NCBI GenBank assembly: GCA_002189105.1
Contig: NIOB01000006.1
Location: 372,001 to 436,000 of the forward strand
DNA length: 64,000 nt
Source: Saccharibacillus soli
GTDB taxonomy: Bacteria > Bacillota > Bacilli > Paenibacillales > Paenibacillaceae
Direction: 5' to 3'
The notes under the pieces were generated by a model. That model searched no databases. It was not told where the DNA came from and saw only the letters and a program-made list of their open reading frames with translations. Of this stretch, positions 54,431 through 63,142 are shown in pieces. Positions within the stretch are counted from its first letter, which is position 1, and each line of letters starts with the position of its first letter. The position numbers were made by a program, and so were the translations under genes.

Positions 54431-55033
54431 CTATCGATCCGCGAACGTCACATAGATCGAACTGCCTGTCCCCCGAACTTCAGGAATGGTCTCGATATAA
54501 GCGATGCCCAGAAAACGAAGCTTCTTGCTCCACGCTTCACGTTCAGCATCGTCAAACGCATCGCCATAGCGATCCAGCACATACGCCAGGGTGTAGATGT
54601 CGATCAGCGCGCGGCCGTTCTCCATCTTCACCCATGCTGCCGGCAGGACGATCTCAACGGGACGCGCTGGGGCTTTGCTGCCTGGCAGAGGAAGGACGGC
54701 GATCTGCCCCTGATTGACGATGGACACGGTCTTGGCTGCCGCGTCCCACCGTACAGCATCGACCTGTCCGCTGAACAACTCCTTGATCGGGATAAAGCGG
54801 CCTGAATAGGAGAGGCCCTGCCGGGTTTCCTGCGGTGCAACAGCTTCTCCCTGTCGATGAAGCTTAATGTCAGTTCGACCGGTGAAATAAGCGGCTTCCG
54901 CCCGCGCAGGCAGCGAAGCAGCCGCTTGGACGCCAGGGGAAACGAGCGTCACCCATACCCCCACTGCAATCAGCAGAGACAGCAGCGGCCTACCGATCGC
55001 ACCAGATAACCTCTGAATCGAAATTCCTCTCAA
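54431..55033 (-). CDS. Secreted stalk-domain (copper-amine-oxidase-N-like) protein
   Basis: 200 aa with a TTG start behind AAGGAGG. Signal peptide about 1-38 (LLSLLIAVGVWVTLVSPGVQAAA). One stalk-type domain: YSGRFIPIKELFSGQVDAVRWDAAAKTVSIVNQGQIAVLP. A second half (ALIDIYTLAYVLDRYGDAF) may be a partial repeat. No enzymatic domain. Likely wall-facing. It is downstream of the WYL pair on the same strand with a 59-nt gap. Confidence 0.72.
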   Translation of the reverse strand: MRGISIQRLSGAIGRPLLSLLIAVGVWVTLVSPGVQAAASLPARAEAAYFTGRTDIKLHRQGEAVAPQETRQGLSYSGRFIPIKELFSGQVDAVRWDAAAKTVSIVNQGQIAVLPLPGSKAPARPVEIVLPAAWVKMENGRALIDIYTLAYVLDRYGDAFDDAEREAWSKKLRFLGIAYIETIPEVRGTGSSIYVTFADR

Positions 55034-55092
55034 TACGTTCGCCTCCTTGTCAGGTCAGGGTCGGATCGAGATCAGGTATGACAGCATGAACA

Positions 55093-55965
55093 TCAACTTG
55101 AAGTCTGCACGGTCGAAGAGTCGGCTTCTGTCTCCTCTGCCGACCTTTCATTTTCGCGGCTTGTATCCACGCCGTACAAGGCCAATGCTTTCCTCGCCGT
55201 CTCGCGCATCCGCCACTTTAGATAATCGCCCTGCACGACTCGCACTCTTTTACCCAGAAAACGCAGCTTGGTCAGCACGAACTGGCCTTCACTGTCCGTA
55301 AAAGTCAGATGAATCCGGTAGGTGCGCTCCTCTTCGTTGAACTCCACCCGTTTGTCGAAGCAGGAGAAGGCATGCAGAATCCGCGTCAATTCAGCGTTGT
55401 AGATGCGGATAATCTCAATCGTCGCTTCATGGCGGCGCCATTCCGACAGACGTTTCGCTGCCCGCGCAGCCAACTCTTCATAACGCTCACGCGGCATCCG
55501 GTTTTCCTCAAGAGAGACGATATGACACAGCCGGGTGTGCATGGGCGCACGTGTCGCCGTGTTGTACCAGTGAAGGTACCATTCACGCTTGACCATCGAA
55601 TATTCCAGCTTGTGCGGAATACCGGGCTGAGGCTCGTTTAATTTGCCTTTTTTTGTGCGGCACTGGATGGTGATTCCCTGATGATGACGCAGGATGCGGC
55701 GGATTGGAGCCAGCAGGGGATGGAAGACCTGGGTTTCCTGACTGCCGGCCTTTTGCAGCAGATCGCTGGCAAGATCCTGCGCCTCGTCATCCAGCGTACA
55801 CTCCCTAAGCTTCGCAATGGTGTGCGGCTCCAGCGCGTCTGCGGCTGCCGGATGATCGAGCATCGTCTTGAGCCAGGAGCGTTCCTGTGAGGTCAATGTA
55901 TAGACGCCCGTGTCCTCAAGCCGCGCCGACAGCTGATAGCTGAATATTTTCTCAAAGGGATGCAT
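55093..55965 (-). CDS. WYL-domain protein, second of a pair
   Basis: 290 aa from the ATG (MHPFEKIFSYQ) that lies inside the end of the preceding gene; one more ATG precedes it directly. Middle WYL-type sensor fold (IPHKLEYSMVKREWYLHWYNTATRAPMHTRLCHIVSLEE) and a C-terminal WCX-like domain (FNEEERTYRIHLTF, FLGKRVRVVQGDYLKWRM). An N-terminal helix-turn-helix is not obvious, so it may act with the upstream WYL protein as a heteromer, as PafB and PafC do in actinobacteria. Overlap with that gene is 14 nt. Confidence 0.75.
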   Translation of the reverse strand: MHPFEKIFSYQLSARLEDTGVYTLTSQERSWLKTMLDHPAAADALEPHTIAKLRECTLDDEAQDLASDLLQKAGSQETQVFHPLLAPIRRILRHHQGITIQCRTKKGKLNEPQPGIPHKLEYSMVKREWYLHWYNTATRAPMHTRLCHIVSLEENRMPRERYEELAARAAKRLSEWRRHEATIEIIRIYNAELTRILHAFSCFDKRVEFNEEERTYRIHLTFTDSEGQFVLTKLRFLGKRVRVVQGDYLKWRMRETARKALALYGVDTSRENERSAEETEADSSTVQTSS

Positions 55966-57250
55966 CATAATAGTCGCCAATCTCCTTCCATTCCTCGATA
56001 AAGGACTGCCGCAGCTCTGCCGGTTCCAGCACCTCACAGCTTGATCCAAACCCGCGCAGCCAGGGACGAATCTCCGTAACGCCATTGACCTGAATCTCAT
56101 AGACAAAGGACTCCGGTTGTTCTTCCGTAATCCTGCCCCACTGCCCCTGCAAGCGAACCCGCTCTGCGATAAAGTCCGCCTGTCCGTCCATCGGACGATA
56201 GAAGCGGGCGCGAACGGTTACCGTCTCTCCGGTATCGATCAGCCAGCTGTAGCGCATCCGCTCCTCAAGCTGCTCCTGACGGACGGCGAAATATTGTTCG
56301 GGTACCGCTTCTTCTTCGGCAATGTCCACCATTCCCTCCATACGAAACTTGACGATTCGGCCTTTGGCGGCGGCTCCGATCAGATACCATCTGCCATATT
56401 GGTGATCGTAGACCACTTTGAGCGGCAGAGTGGCCTCGCGGCGGGGTTCACCTTCACGTCCGAACAGCGGATTGGTGTCCTTGGCGCTGTAGCTCTTGCG
56501 GCTCTTGGGCGAAAAATACTGGAACGAGATGCGGCGCCGACGCTTGATCGTACGCAGCAGCGTGTAGAGATGCGCTTCATCCAGAATCCGTGCGTCATAA
56601 TGATATTTGTAGCTGAACGGCTCAAGCAGTCCGTCATCCCACTCGTCTTCGGGAATCGCCGACCTTAGCGCTTTCTTGAGATTGTTGCGCAGCAGATAAC
56701 CTTGAACGGACGGAATCTGGGTATTGGCCATGATGTCCACAAATTCATACAGGTCGATCAGTTCCTTCTGCGACAGACAATCGGTTAGCTCGTTGTTCAG
56801 CACATAACGATAGGGACGTCCACCCGGTTCGCGGCGTACCACGCCGATCTCCTCCAGATAGCGCAGATCGGAGCGAATGGTCTTCTCGTCGGGCATGGCC
56901 GCATCAAGCGGCAGGCTCTCGCAGCAGGCGTCCAGTAGTTCGGCTGCGGTCTGCGGATGGTTCTTCAGCGACGTCAGCAGGATGGGCAGGCGACGGCTTT
57001 CGGACTCCTTCATGGACTTCGCGCGATACAGAAACAGCAGCACGGGTTCGGCGGAGTCGGCATAGCCATAGCGGAACAGATCAGCGAAGTCCGCATCGCC
57101 GCTGACCTCACGCAGGCGGCGAACCGTCTTGTCAAAGGTATGTACAGAGATGCCCAGCCGTCCTGCAAACTGCTGTCGGTCGTAACCTCCGCCCGTCAGC
57201 GCCAACAGGCGCAGGAATTGAATCTCTTTATCGAAGCTTTCTTTGGCCAT
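55952..57250 (-). CDS. WYL-domain transcriptional regulator, first of a pair
   Basis: 432 aa; ATG behind CGGAGGACGGG. N-terminal helix-turn-helix (LLALTGGYDRQQFA-like, LGISVHTFDKTVRRLREV), a second winged segment (MPDEKTIRSDLRYLEEIGVVRREPGG), a WYL domain around 250-345 (LPLKVVYDHQYGRWYLIGAAAKGRIVKFRM) and a C-terminal WCX part. WYL domains bind nucleic acid or nucleotide ligands and often control damage or phage-response genes. The target is unknown. Confidence 0.82.
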   Translation of the reverse strand: MAKESFDKEIQFLRLLALTGGGYDRQQFAGRLGISVHTFDKTVRRLREVSGDADFADLFRYGYADSAEPVLLFLYRAKSMKESESRRLPILLTSLKNHPQTAAELLDACCESLPLDAAMPDEKTIRSDLRYLEEIGVVRREPGGRPYRYVLNNELTDCLSQKELIDLYEFVDIMANTQIPSVQGYLLRNNLKKALRSAIPEDEWDDGLLEPFSYKYHYDARILDEAHLYTLLRTIKRRRRISFQYFSPKSRKSYSAKDTNPLFGREGEPRREATLPLKVVYDHQYGRWYLIGAAAKGRIVKFRMEGMVDIAEEEAVPEQYFAVRQEQLEERMRYSWLIDTGETVTVRARFYRPMDGQADFIAERVRLQGQWGRITEEQPESFVYEIQVNGVTEIRPWLRGFGSSCEVLEPAELRQSFIEEWKEIGDYYDASL

Positions 57251-57376
57251 GATCCCGTCCTCCGTTTCTCTTTCCTTCATAAGTATTGTAGAGAATATGA
57301 ATTCATTTGTAAAAATCCGGGTGATGCGTGTGTCGTTATTTTAGCGGAAAGAAAGTGGGGCGGACAGGGCGGAAGT

Positions 57377-57568
57377 ATGACGATTAACAAAATCGTCTAG
57401 TATACTTCGCGCCTTGGCAGAAGGATGACGATTAACAAAATCGTCTAGTGTACTTCGCGCCTTGGCAGAAGGATGACGATTGACAAAATCGTCTGATATA
57501 CTTCGCGCCTTGGCAGAAGGATGACGATTAACAAAATCGTCTAGTGTACTTCGCGTCTTGGCGGAAGT
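57377..57568. repeat. Four tandem copies of a 48-bp hairpin-forming repeat
   Basis: Copies start at 57377, 57425, 57473 and 57521. Each has the inverted repeat GACGATT AACAA AATCGTC followed by TATACTTCGCGCCTTGGC with small changes. A fifth, diverged start is seen at 57569. The flanking GGCGGAAGT occurs on both sides. There are no spacers, so this is not CRISPR. One inverted copy lies at 62843-62905, beyond the ABC operon. Confidence 0.95.
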
Positions 57569-57629
57569 ATGGCAGCTCCATCGTCCGCTTTATTTCCAAC
57601 GAAACAATATGCAAGTAATGACCTAGCCA

Positions 57630-57685
57630 TTGACAAACCATCCCTCGACCGATACGCTATCTTTTGATTATGATAATCATTATCA
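57630..57685 (+). promoter_or_regulatory. Promoter with Fur-type box before the Nik-like operon
   Basis: TTGACA (57630-57635), 17-bp spacer, TACGCT (57653-57658). TGATAAT C ATTATCA at 57671-57685 is a perfect 7-1-7 inverted repeat of the Fur/PerR/Zur family, placed over the predicted start. Confidence 0.75.
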
Positions 57686-57710
57686 AGATAGAGAAAAGGG
57701 GAAGTTTGAT

Positions 57711-59342
57711 ATGTTTAACATCCAACGCCGGGCAGCGGTGCTGATTGGAGCAATCCTGATGCTGGTTGCTTTATCGGCTTGCAGCGGCAAAGAGCAGCCG
57801 AAAGCAGCCGCAGGTTCTTCTGCGCAGGAGCAAGCTTCGGCCAAGACAATTACCATTTCATGGCCCAGAGATATTGGCACCATGAATCCTCATACCTATA
57901 ACCCTTCGCAGCTGTTTGCCCAGTCGATGCTCTATGAGCCGCTGGTTAGCTATGGCAAGAATGGCAAGCTGGAGCCTGCACTCGCGGAATCTTGGGACAT
58001 TTCGGCAGACGGCAAGACGTATACTTTTCACCTGCGCCCGAATGTGAAGTTTTCGGACGGCAGCGAATTTAACGCCGCCATCGTCAAGAAGAACTTCGAT
58101 GCCGTACTTAAACATCGGGACACCCACGCCTGGCTGGGAGTGGTTGGCGTGATTGACCAGACCCAAGCGGTCGATGAGCATACCTTCAGATTGACGCTCT
58201 CTGAACCGTATTATCCTGTACTTCAGGATCTGTCGGTTGTGCGTCCATTCCGCTTCCTGGGGGAAGCCGGATTCCCGGATGATGGCGACACGGCAGAGGG
58301 AGTCAAGCAGGCGGTGGGAACCGGCCCTTGGCTGCTGAGCGAGTACAAGCAGGATGAATACGCGATCTTCAAGCGTAACCCGAATTATTGGGGCAAAGCT
58401 CCGGCGATCGACCAAGTGACGGTGAAGATCATACCGGATGCGGAGACCCGAGTCGCAGCGTTTGAAAAAGGTGATCTGGATCTAATTTACGGAGAAGGTG
58501 TAATCAGTCTGGATGCGTTCCAGGAGCTTCAAGCCAACGATCAATACACGTCCCAGCTGTCCGATCCGGTGGGTACGCGCAGTCTGCTGCTGAATTCCTC
58601 CAACCCTAAATTGGCGGATATTCGGGTGCGTACGGCGCTGCATCAAGGATTTAATAAGGAGGCGATGGTTGAAGGCATTACATCCGGACTGGAGCAGCCC
58701 GCTGATTCCATTTTGTCTACCAATTACCCGTATACGGATGTTCAGTTGAAGCCGATTGAATACGACGTGGCACATTCGCAGGCACTGCTGGACGAAGCCG
58801 GCTGGATTCTTCCGGAGGGCAAAGCGGTTCGGGAGAAGGATGGTCAGAAGCTGGAGTTTGAACTGATTTATGATAAAACGGACCCGATTCAAAAAGCGAT
58901 GGCCGAGACCATTCAGGCAGAATGGGGCGGGCTTGGTGTTCAGGTGAACCTGACCGGATTGGAACTGACGGTGCAGATCAAGCGTCTGAAGGCCAATGAT
59001 TTTGATCTTTACTTCTGGTACAACTACGGCGCTCCATACGATCCTCACTCCTTTGTGAACGTTGTAGCCAGCCCTGGATTCGGGATTTCGGAGACGCTGA
59101 GTGCGATCCCGATGAAAAAGCAGCTGGACAAGCAGATTCATGAAGTGCTCTCTTCGACGGACGAGACTAAGCGCAAGGAGCTGTACCGTTCCATTCTGGA
59201 GACGCTGCAAGAACAATCGGCGATTGTTCCCCTTTCTTATGTCAAAAAGACGGCTGTATATCAGAAGAAGATTACGCAATTTGAATTCCCGGCCAATCGG
59301 GATGAGAATCCGTTTTCTGGGCTGAAGACGCAGACGCCATAG
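57711..59342 (+). CDS. nikA: Nickel/metallophore- or peptide-binding lipoprotein of an ABC importer (NikA/CntA-like)
   Basis: 543 aa; ATG behind AAAAGGGGAAG. Lipobox at LMLVALSACSG. Family 5 solute-binding protein: NPHTYNPSQLFAQSMLYEPLVSYGKNGKLEPALAESW, FSDGSEFNAAIVKKNFDAVL, VRPFRFLGEAGF, AVGTGPWLLSEYKQ and NYGAPYDPHSF follow NikA closely. It would capture a chelated metal (Ni or Co with His, or an opine metallophore) or a small peptide and pass it to the NikBCDE complex. A Fur-type box supports metal uptake. It heads a five-gene operon. Confidence 0.82.
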   Translation: MFNIQRRAAVLIGAILMLVALSACSGKEQPKAAAGSSAQEQASAKTITISWPRDIGTMNPHTYNPSQLFAQSMLYEPLVSYGKNGKLEPALAESWDISADGKTYTFHLRPNVKFSDGSEFNAAIVKKNFDAVLKHRDTHAWLGVVGVIDQTQAVDEHTFRLTLSEPYYPVLQDLSVVRPFRFLGEAGFPDDGDTAEGVKQAVGTGPWLLSEYKQDEYAIFKRNPNYWGKAPAIDQVTVKIIPDAETRVAAFEKGDLDLIYGEGVISLDAFQELQANDQYTSQLSDPVGTRSLLLNSSNPKLADIRVRTALHQGFNKEAMVEGITSGLEQPADSILSTNYPYTDVQLKPIEYDVAHSQALLDEAGWILPEGKAVREKDGQKLEFELIYDKTDPIQKAMAETIQAEWGGLGVQVNLTGLELTVQIKRLKANDFDLYFWYNYGAPYDPHSFVNVVASPGFGISETLSAIPMKKQLDKQIHEVLSSTDETKRKELYRSILETLQEQSAIVPLSYVKKTAVYQKKITQFEFPANRDENPFSGLKTQTP

Positions 59343-59378
59343 GCGGCTCTGCACGGTTCGATCAAGGAGGAAGCTGCA

Positions 59379-60323
59379 TTGATTCGTTATATCGGCAAAA
59401 GAATGTTGGCCATCGTGCCGATTGTATTTATCGCTACGTTGGTAACGTTCGCGCTTATTCATATTTCCCCGGTCGATCCGGCAGAGGCGTATCTGACCGC
59501 TGCTCATATCTATCCGACCCCGGAACTGTTGGAGCAGAAAAGGCAGGAATTTGGGCTGGATCGTCCCATTCTGGAACAGTACCTCGATACGCTGGGCCGG
59601 ATTGCCCGTTTCGACTTTGGGCGTTCCTATCTCACGAATCGTCCGGTATGGGAAGAGGTCAAGATGAGGCTGCCCGCAACCGCTGAACTGGCGTTATGCA
59701 GCATCCTGTTTTCCGTGCTTGTGAGCGTCCCGCTTGGCGTTCTGGCTGCGGTTTACCGCAAAGGTTGGGTAGATCGCTTGACCCGGCTTATCTCTTATTT
59801 CGGTGCTTCGATCCCACAGTTCTGGTTAGGGTATCTGCTGATTTTCTTTTTTTCGGTTCGATTGGATCTCTTGCCTGTTGAAGGAAGAGGGGGATGGGAG
59901 AATCTGGTACTGCCAACCTTGACCCTCTCTCTGGTGCTGATTGCCTTGTATACGCGTCTATTGCGTGTAAGCATGTCCGAACAGCTTGAAGAAATCTATG
60001 TACAATATGCTCGAACCCGGGGGCTGCCCGAACGTTCGGTGGTGCTCAAGCATGCGCTGAAAGTGGCGATGATGCCGCTTATTACCAGCATGGGCATGAA
60101 TATGGGCAGGCTGTTGACCGGAACCATTATTGTAGAGCAGGTTTTCTCCTGGCCGGGATTTGGACGTTATTTTGTGGAAGCGATCTTTAATCGGGACATT
60201 CCGGTCATTCAGTGTTATGTCTTCTTGGCGGCCTGCCTGTTTATCGTCTGCAATCTGATCGTGGATCTGATCCAGATGTATATGGACCCTCGCATCTTGG
60301 CGAAAGGAAGGACAGAATCGTGA
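59379..60323 (+). CDS. nikB: ABC importer permease (NikB-like)
   Basis: 314 aa with a TTG start behind AAGGAGG. Six membrane helices; N-terminal RMLAIVPIVFIATLVTFALIHISP is typical of DppB/NikB. The EAA loop (YARTRGLPERSVVLKHALK) couples to the ATPases. Ends with GTGA overlap into nikC. Confidence 0.9.
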   Translation: MIRYIGKRMLAIVPIVFIATLVTFALIHISPVDPAEAYLTAAHIYPTPELLEQKRQEFGLDRPILEQYLDTLGRIARFDFGRSYLTNRPVWEEVKMRLPATAELALCSILFSVLVSVPLGVLAAVYRKGWVDRLTRLISYFGASIPQFWLGYLLIFFFSVRLDLLPVEGRGGWENLVLPTLTLSLVLIALYTRLLRVSMSEQLEEIYVQYARTRGLPERSVVLKHALKVAMMPLITSMGMNMGRLLTGTIIVEQVFSWPGFGRYFVEAIFNRDIPVIQCYVFLAACLFIVCNLIVDLIQMYMDPRILAKGRTES

Positions 60324-61150
60324 GCAAAAGTAGGCAGAGGGTATTCAAGGGTCAGCCGACGATTGTAATATGTTCGATCGTCATCTTGTTGTTTTTTATT
60401 ATCGCGGCATTGGCACCGTGGATTGCGCCGCATGATCCGGTCAAAGTCGATCTGACGCAGAAGTTGGACGGGCCATCCGCTGAACATTGGCTTGGAACCG
60501 ATCAGCTCGGCCGGGATAACCTTTCGCGTCTGATCTATGGAGCAAGGGTATCTCTCGGTTTTGCCGTAATGATTTTTGTCTCTTCGCTGATTCTCGGTAC
60601 GTTGATTGGCGCTTTGTCCGGTTATATGGGCGGTTGGTTGGATAATCTGATCATGCGGGTATGCGAAGGGATTATGGCGTTTCCGAATCTGGTGCTGGTT
60701 CTCGGGATCGTGGGCATCTTCGGACCCGGACTCACGCAGATCCTGCTTGCTCTAATGATGGTACAGTGGGTCTACTATGCGCGGATTTGCCGCAACATGG
60801 TCGTTTCTCTGAAAGGACGTCCGTTTATCGCTGCGGCAAGAGTGAGCGGTTCTTCTTCCTGGCAGATCATTCGCAGACATATCATTCCGAACGTGCAGCG
60901 TCCTATTGTAGTTATGGCAACACTGGAGATGGGATGGGCGATTATGGACATCTCGGCGCTGTCTTTCCTGGGACTCGGGATTCAACCTCCGAATGCGGAA
61001 TGGGGCGCCATGATCCACGAAGGAACCAGTCACATCCGCAGCCACCCGGAGCTGATGATCTATCCCGGTATCTTGATTCTTATTGTAGTCATTACCTTCA
61101 ATGTTGTCGGTGAGGCCTTATCTGAACGTTACGGTGTGGTCAAGCGCTAG
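60320..61150 (+). CDS. nikC: ABC importer permease (NikC-like)
   Basis: 276 aa with a GTG start that overlaps the nikB stop by 4 nt; AAGGAAGG lies upstream. Six helices; LGTDQLGRDNLSRLIYGARVSL is the DppC/NikC signature and AARVSGSSSWQIIRRHIIPNV is the EAA loop. Forms the channel with NikB. Confidence 0.9.
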   Translation: MSKSRQRVFKGQPTIVICSIVILLFFIIAALAPWIAPHDPVKVDLTQKLDGPSAEHWLGTDQLGRDNLSRLIYGARVSLGFAVMIFVSSLILGTLIGALSGYMGGWLDNLIMRVCEGIMAFPNLVLVLGIVGIFGPGLTQILLALMMVQWVYYARICRNMVVSLKGRPFIAAARVSGSSSWQIIRRHIIPNVQRPIVVMATLEMGWAIMDISALSFLGLGIQPPNAEWGAMIHEGTSHIRSHPELMIYPGILILIVVITFNVVGEALSERYGVVKR

Positions 61151-61183
61151 TGGAAGAACGAACGCCGGAAAAGGGGAAGAAGG

Positions 61184-62020
61184 ATGCAGGAGACAAATAT
61201 ATTGGAAGTTCGCGGTCTTCAAGTTGGGCTGAAAACGGGCGAACCTGCGGATTTGTTGCGTTCCATCAATCTAACTCTCGGTCGCGGACAGGTGCTGGGC
61301 ATCGTCGGTGAAAGTGGGAGCGGGAAATCCCTGACCTGCCGTGCGATTCTGGGGCTGCTCAACACACGATCCATGAGAGTGAGTGGCAGTGTGCAGTTGA
61401 ACGGACAGGAACTGATGCTTCTGCCCGAGAAAAATCTCAGGAAAATTCGGGGCAAAGAAATAGGCAGTATCATGCAGAATCCGATGAATGCCTTTACCCC
61501 TGTGCATACGATAGGCTCGCAATTTGTTGAGACGCTGCGAACCCACTCGCAGTTATCCAAAGGACAAGCTTGGCAGCAGGCTGTTCATTCGCTTGAATCC
61601 GTCAATCTGATGGAGCCGGACAAGATCTTGAAGCGTTATCCTCATCAGTTAAGCGGTGGGATGCTCCAACGTGTAATGATTGCTATCTGCTTATGTCTAC
61701 GTCCCGGCCTGGTGATTGCCGACGAACCTACGACGGCACTGGACGCTGTGAATCAGCTTCAGGTTCTGCGGGAGCTGGAGCGATTGAAGATGGAATGTGG
61801 GACTTCCATTCTGATCGTCTCGCACGACCTCGGGGTCATTGCGCAGATGGCGGATGAAGTAGCCGTTATGAGAAAAGGGGAGATTGTCGAACATGCCGGT
61901 GTGCATGAATTATTCGATGCTCCGCGCCATGCCTATACGCGTATGCTGCTGGAGGCGCGCCCTCGTCTTGGAAAGGAGGCTAAAAATGCTGAAGGTTCAA
62001 AACGTCAGTTATCGTTATGA
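61184..62020 (+). CDS. nikD: ABC importer ATPase (NikD-like)
   Basis: 278 aa. Walker [20 protein letters not shown]-loop [10 protein letters not shown], signature [12 protein letters not shown], Walker [13 protein letters not shown], switch His in IVSHDLG. The C-terminal peptide-transport ATPase extension is short, as in NikD. It hydrolyses ATP together with NikE. Confidence 0.92.
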   Translation: MQETNILEVRGLQVGLKTGEPADLLRSINLTLGRGQVLGIVGESGSGKSLTCRAILGLLNTRSMRVSGSVQLNGQELMLLPEKNLRKIRGKEIGSIMQNPMNAFTPVHTIGSQFVETLRTHSQLSKGQAWQQAVHSLESVNLMEPDKILKRYPHQLSGGMLQRVMIAICLCLRPGLVIADEPTTALDAVNQLQVLRELERLKMECGTSILIVSHDLGVIAQMADEVAVMRKGEIVEHAGVHELFDAPRHAYTRMLLEARPRLGKEAKNAEGSKRQLSL

Positions 62021-62786
62021 CTCCTGGAACTGGTGGCGTCCCCGAAGTGAAGAGTCTTCTGTACTGAGAGACGTTTCTTTGGATCTTGAAGGCGGATGCT
62101 GCCTGGGACTGCTCGGAACAAGCGGCGCAGGGAAGAGTACGCTGGGCAAGGTGGTGCTGGGTCTGCAAAGACCTAACAAAGGACAGATCTTGTTCGAGGG
62201 TCAGGATCTCTATGCATCGGGCGGACAGCTCCGTCAAAGGATTCGTCGAGAGATTCAGGTGGTGTTTCAGGATTGTTATTCTTCCGTTAATCCCTTGATG
62301 ACCGCAGCTCAGATTATTGGTGAGCCACTGCGCAATTACGAACGGCTGTCGGCTGGAGAGCTTAGACGTTGCACCGGCGCGTTGTTGGAAAAGGTGGGGT
62401 TATCCGCAGGTGACGGAAGCAAGACACCGGATGAATTCAGCGGTGGACAGCTTCAGCGGATCAATATCGCCAGAGCGATTGCGCTTCGTCCCAAACTGAT
62501 TGTACTCGACGAGCCGGTCAGCAGTCTGGATCGTGTGCATCAGTCCCTGATTCTGGAGCTGCTTGCCGATCTCAAGTCTTCGCTTGGGGTATCTTATCTA
62601 TTTATCACCCATGATATTCAGGCTGCGATGGCGCTGTGCGACAGGGTCGCCGTCATGGATCGCGGCGAGATTGTGCAGATGACAGACAAACCACTCTCCT
62701 TATGGGAGTCGGAGAGCCCGACAGTCCGAAGTCTGACTGAAGCCGTACTGCCCGAACATCCTTCGCTGCGGCGCTCATTGTCTTGA
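61986..62786 (+). CDS. nikE: ABC importer ATPase (NikE-like)
   Basis: 266 aa; start at the ATG behind AAAGGAGG inside the end of nikD (35-nt overlap). Walker A GTSGAGKSTLGKVVLGL, Q-loop VFQDCYSSVNP, signature FSGGQLQRINIARAI, Walker B LIVLDEPVSSLD, switch His in FITHDIQ. Last gene of the operon, followed by a terminator. Confidence 0.92.
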   Translation: MLKVQNVSYRYDSWNWWRPRSEESSVLRDVSLDLEGGCCLGLLGTSGAGKSTLGKVVLGLQRPNKGQILFEGQDLYASGGQLRQRIRREIQVVFQDCYSSVNPLMTAAQIIGEPLRNYERLSAGELRRCTGALLEKVGLSAGDGSKTPDEFSGGQLQRINIARAIALRPKLIVLDEPVSSLDRVHQSLILELLADLKSSLGVSYLFITHDIQAAMALCDRVAVMDRGEIVQMTDKPLSLWESESPTVRSLTEAVLPEHPSLRRSLS

Positions 62787-62790
62787 TCTT

Positions 62791-62824
62791 GAACAGCCTT
62801 CCCTTTATTTAGGGAAGGCTGTTT
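62791..62824 (+). terminator. Terminator of the Nik-like operon
   Basis: AACAGCCTTCCCT and AGGGAAGGCTGTT pair around TTATTT, followed by a T-rich tract. Confidence 0.9.
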
Positions 62825-62842
62825 GTTGTTTTGCTGGATTGT

Positions 62843-62905
62843 CATCCTTCCGCCAAGGCGCGAAGTATATCAGACGATTTTGTTAATCGTCATACTTCCA
62901 CCCTG
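62843..62905 (-). repeat. Inverted single copy of the 48-bp repeat
   Basis: On the minus strand this matches 57364-57428, including GACGATTAACAAAATCGTC and ACTTCGCGCCTTGGC and flanks on both sides (about 63 bp). The two loci bracket the Nik-like operon in opposite orientation. Confidence 0.92.
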
Positions 62906-62984
62906 TTCCCTCTTCGCCCATCATGCGAATATAGACACAGGCAAAGGGAACACGCCAGAGCCGACAGGCCGGAAGCGTCAATCC

Positions 62985-63128
62985 CAACTGCCCGAGGCGC
63001 CAGAGAGGGTTACTTCGACTTCTAATCGGCAGGTCGCCGGTTCAAATCCGGCTTCCGTCATACGCGGCGGAATAGCTCAGTGGATAGAGCGGCAACGTTC
63101 CTTCTCCTAACTTTTCCTCGGGCAAACC
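62985..63128 (+). ncRNA. yrlA: Y-RNA-like RNA (YrlA type) with permuted tRNA mimic
   Basis: TGCCCGAGG (62989-62997) pairs exactly with CCTCGGGCA (63116-63124) to close a Y stem. Inside it, in this order: a T arm (GCCGG TTCAAAT CCGGC, 63036-63052), an acceptor-like stem TTCCGTC (63053-63059) pairing with GGCGGAA (63066-63072) across a 6-nt loop, TA, and a D arm (GCTC AGTGGATA GAGC, 63075-63090). T arm before D arm is a circular permutation of tRNA, with the anticodon arm replaced by the Y stem, as expected for bacterial YrlA RNAs that tether Ro60 to partners. The 5' strand has a CGCC bulge after CGAGG, shared with the second RNA. Exact ends are estimates. Confidence 0.82.
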
Positions 63129-63142
63129 AAGCATCAAGCATG

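Noticed and set aside
55952-56106. A 155-nt overlap between the two WYL genes, or a frameshift joining them
   Set aside because: The longer start of the second gene has no ribosome site and codes unlikely residues; starting at 55965 gives a normal 14-nt coupled overlap, and each protein has its own WYL core.
57377-57568. CRISPR array
   Set aside because: Direct head-to-tail copies of 48 bp without spacers, and no cas genes.
58482-59507. 341-codon minus-strand frame
   Set aside because: Antisense shadow of nikA and the start of nikB.
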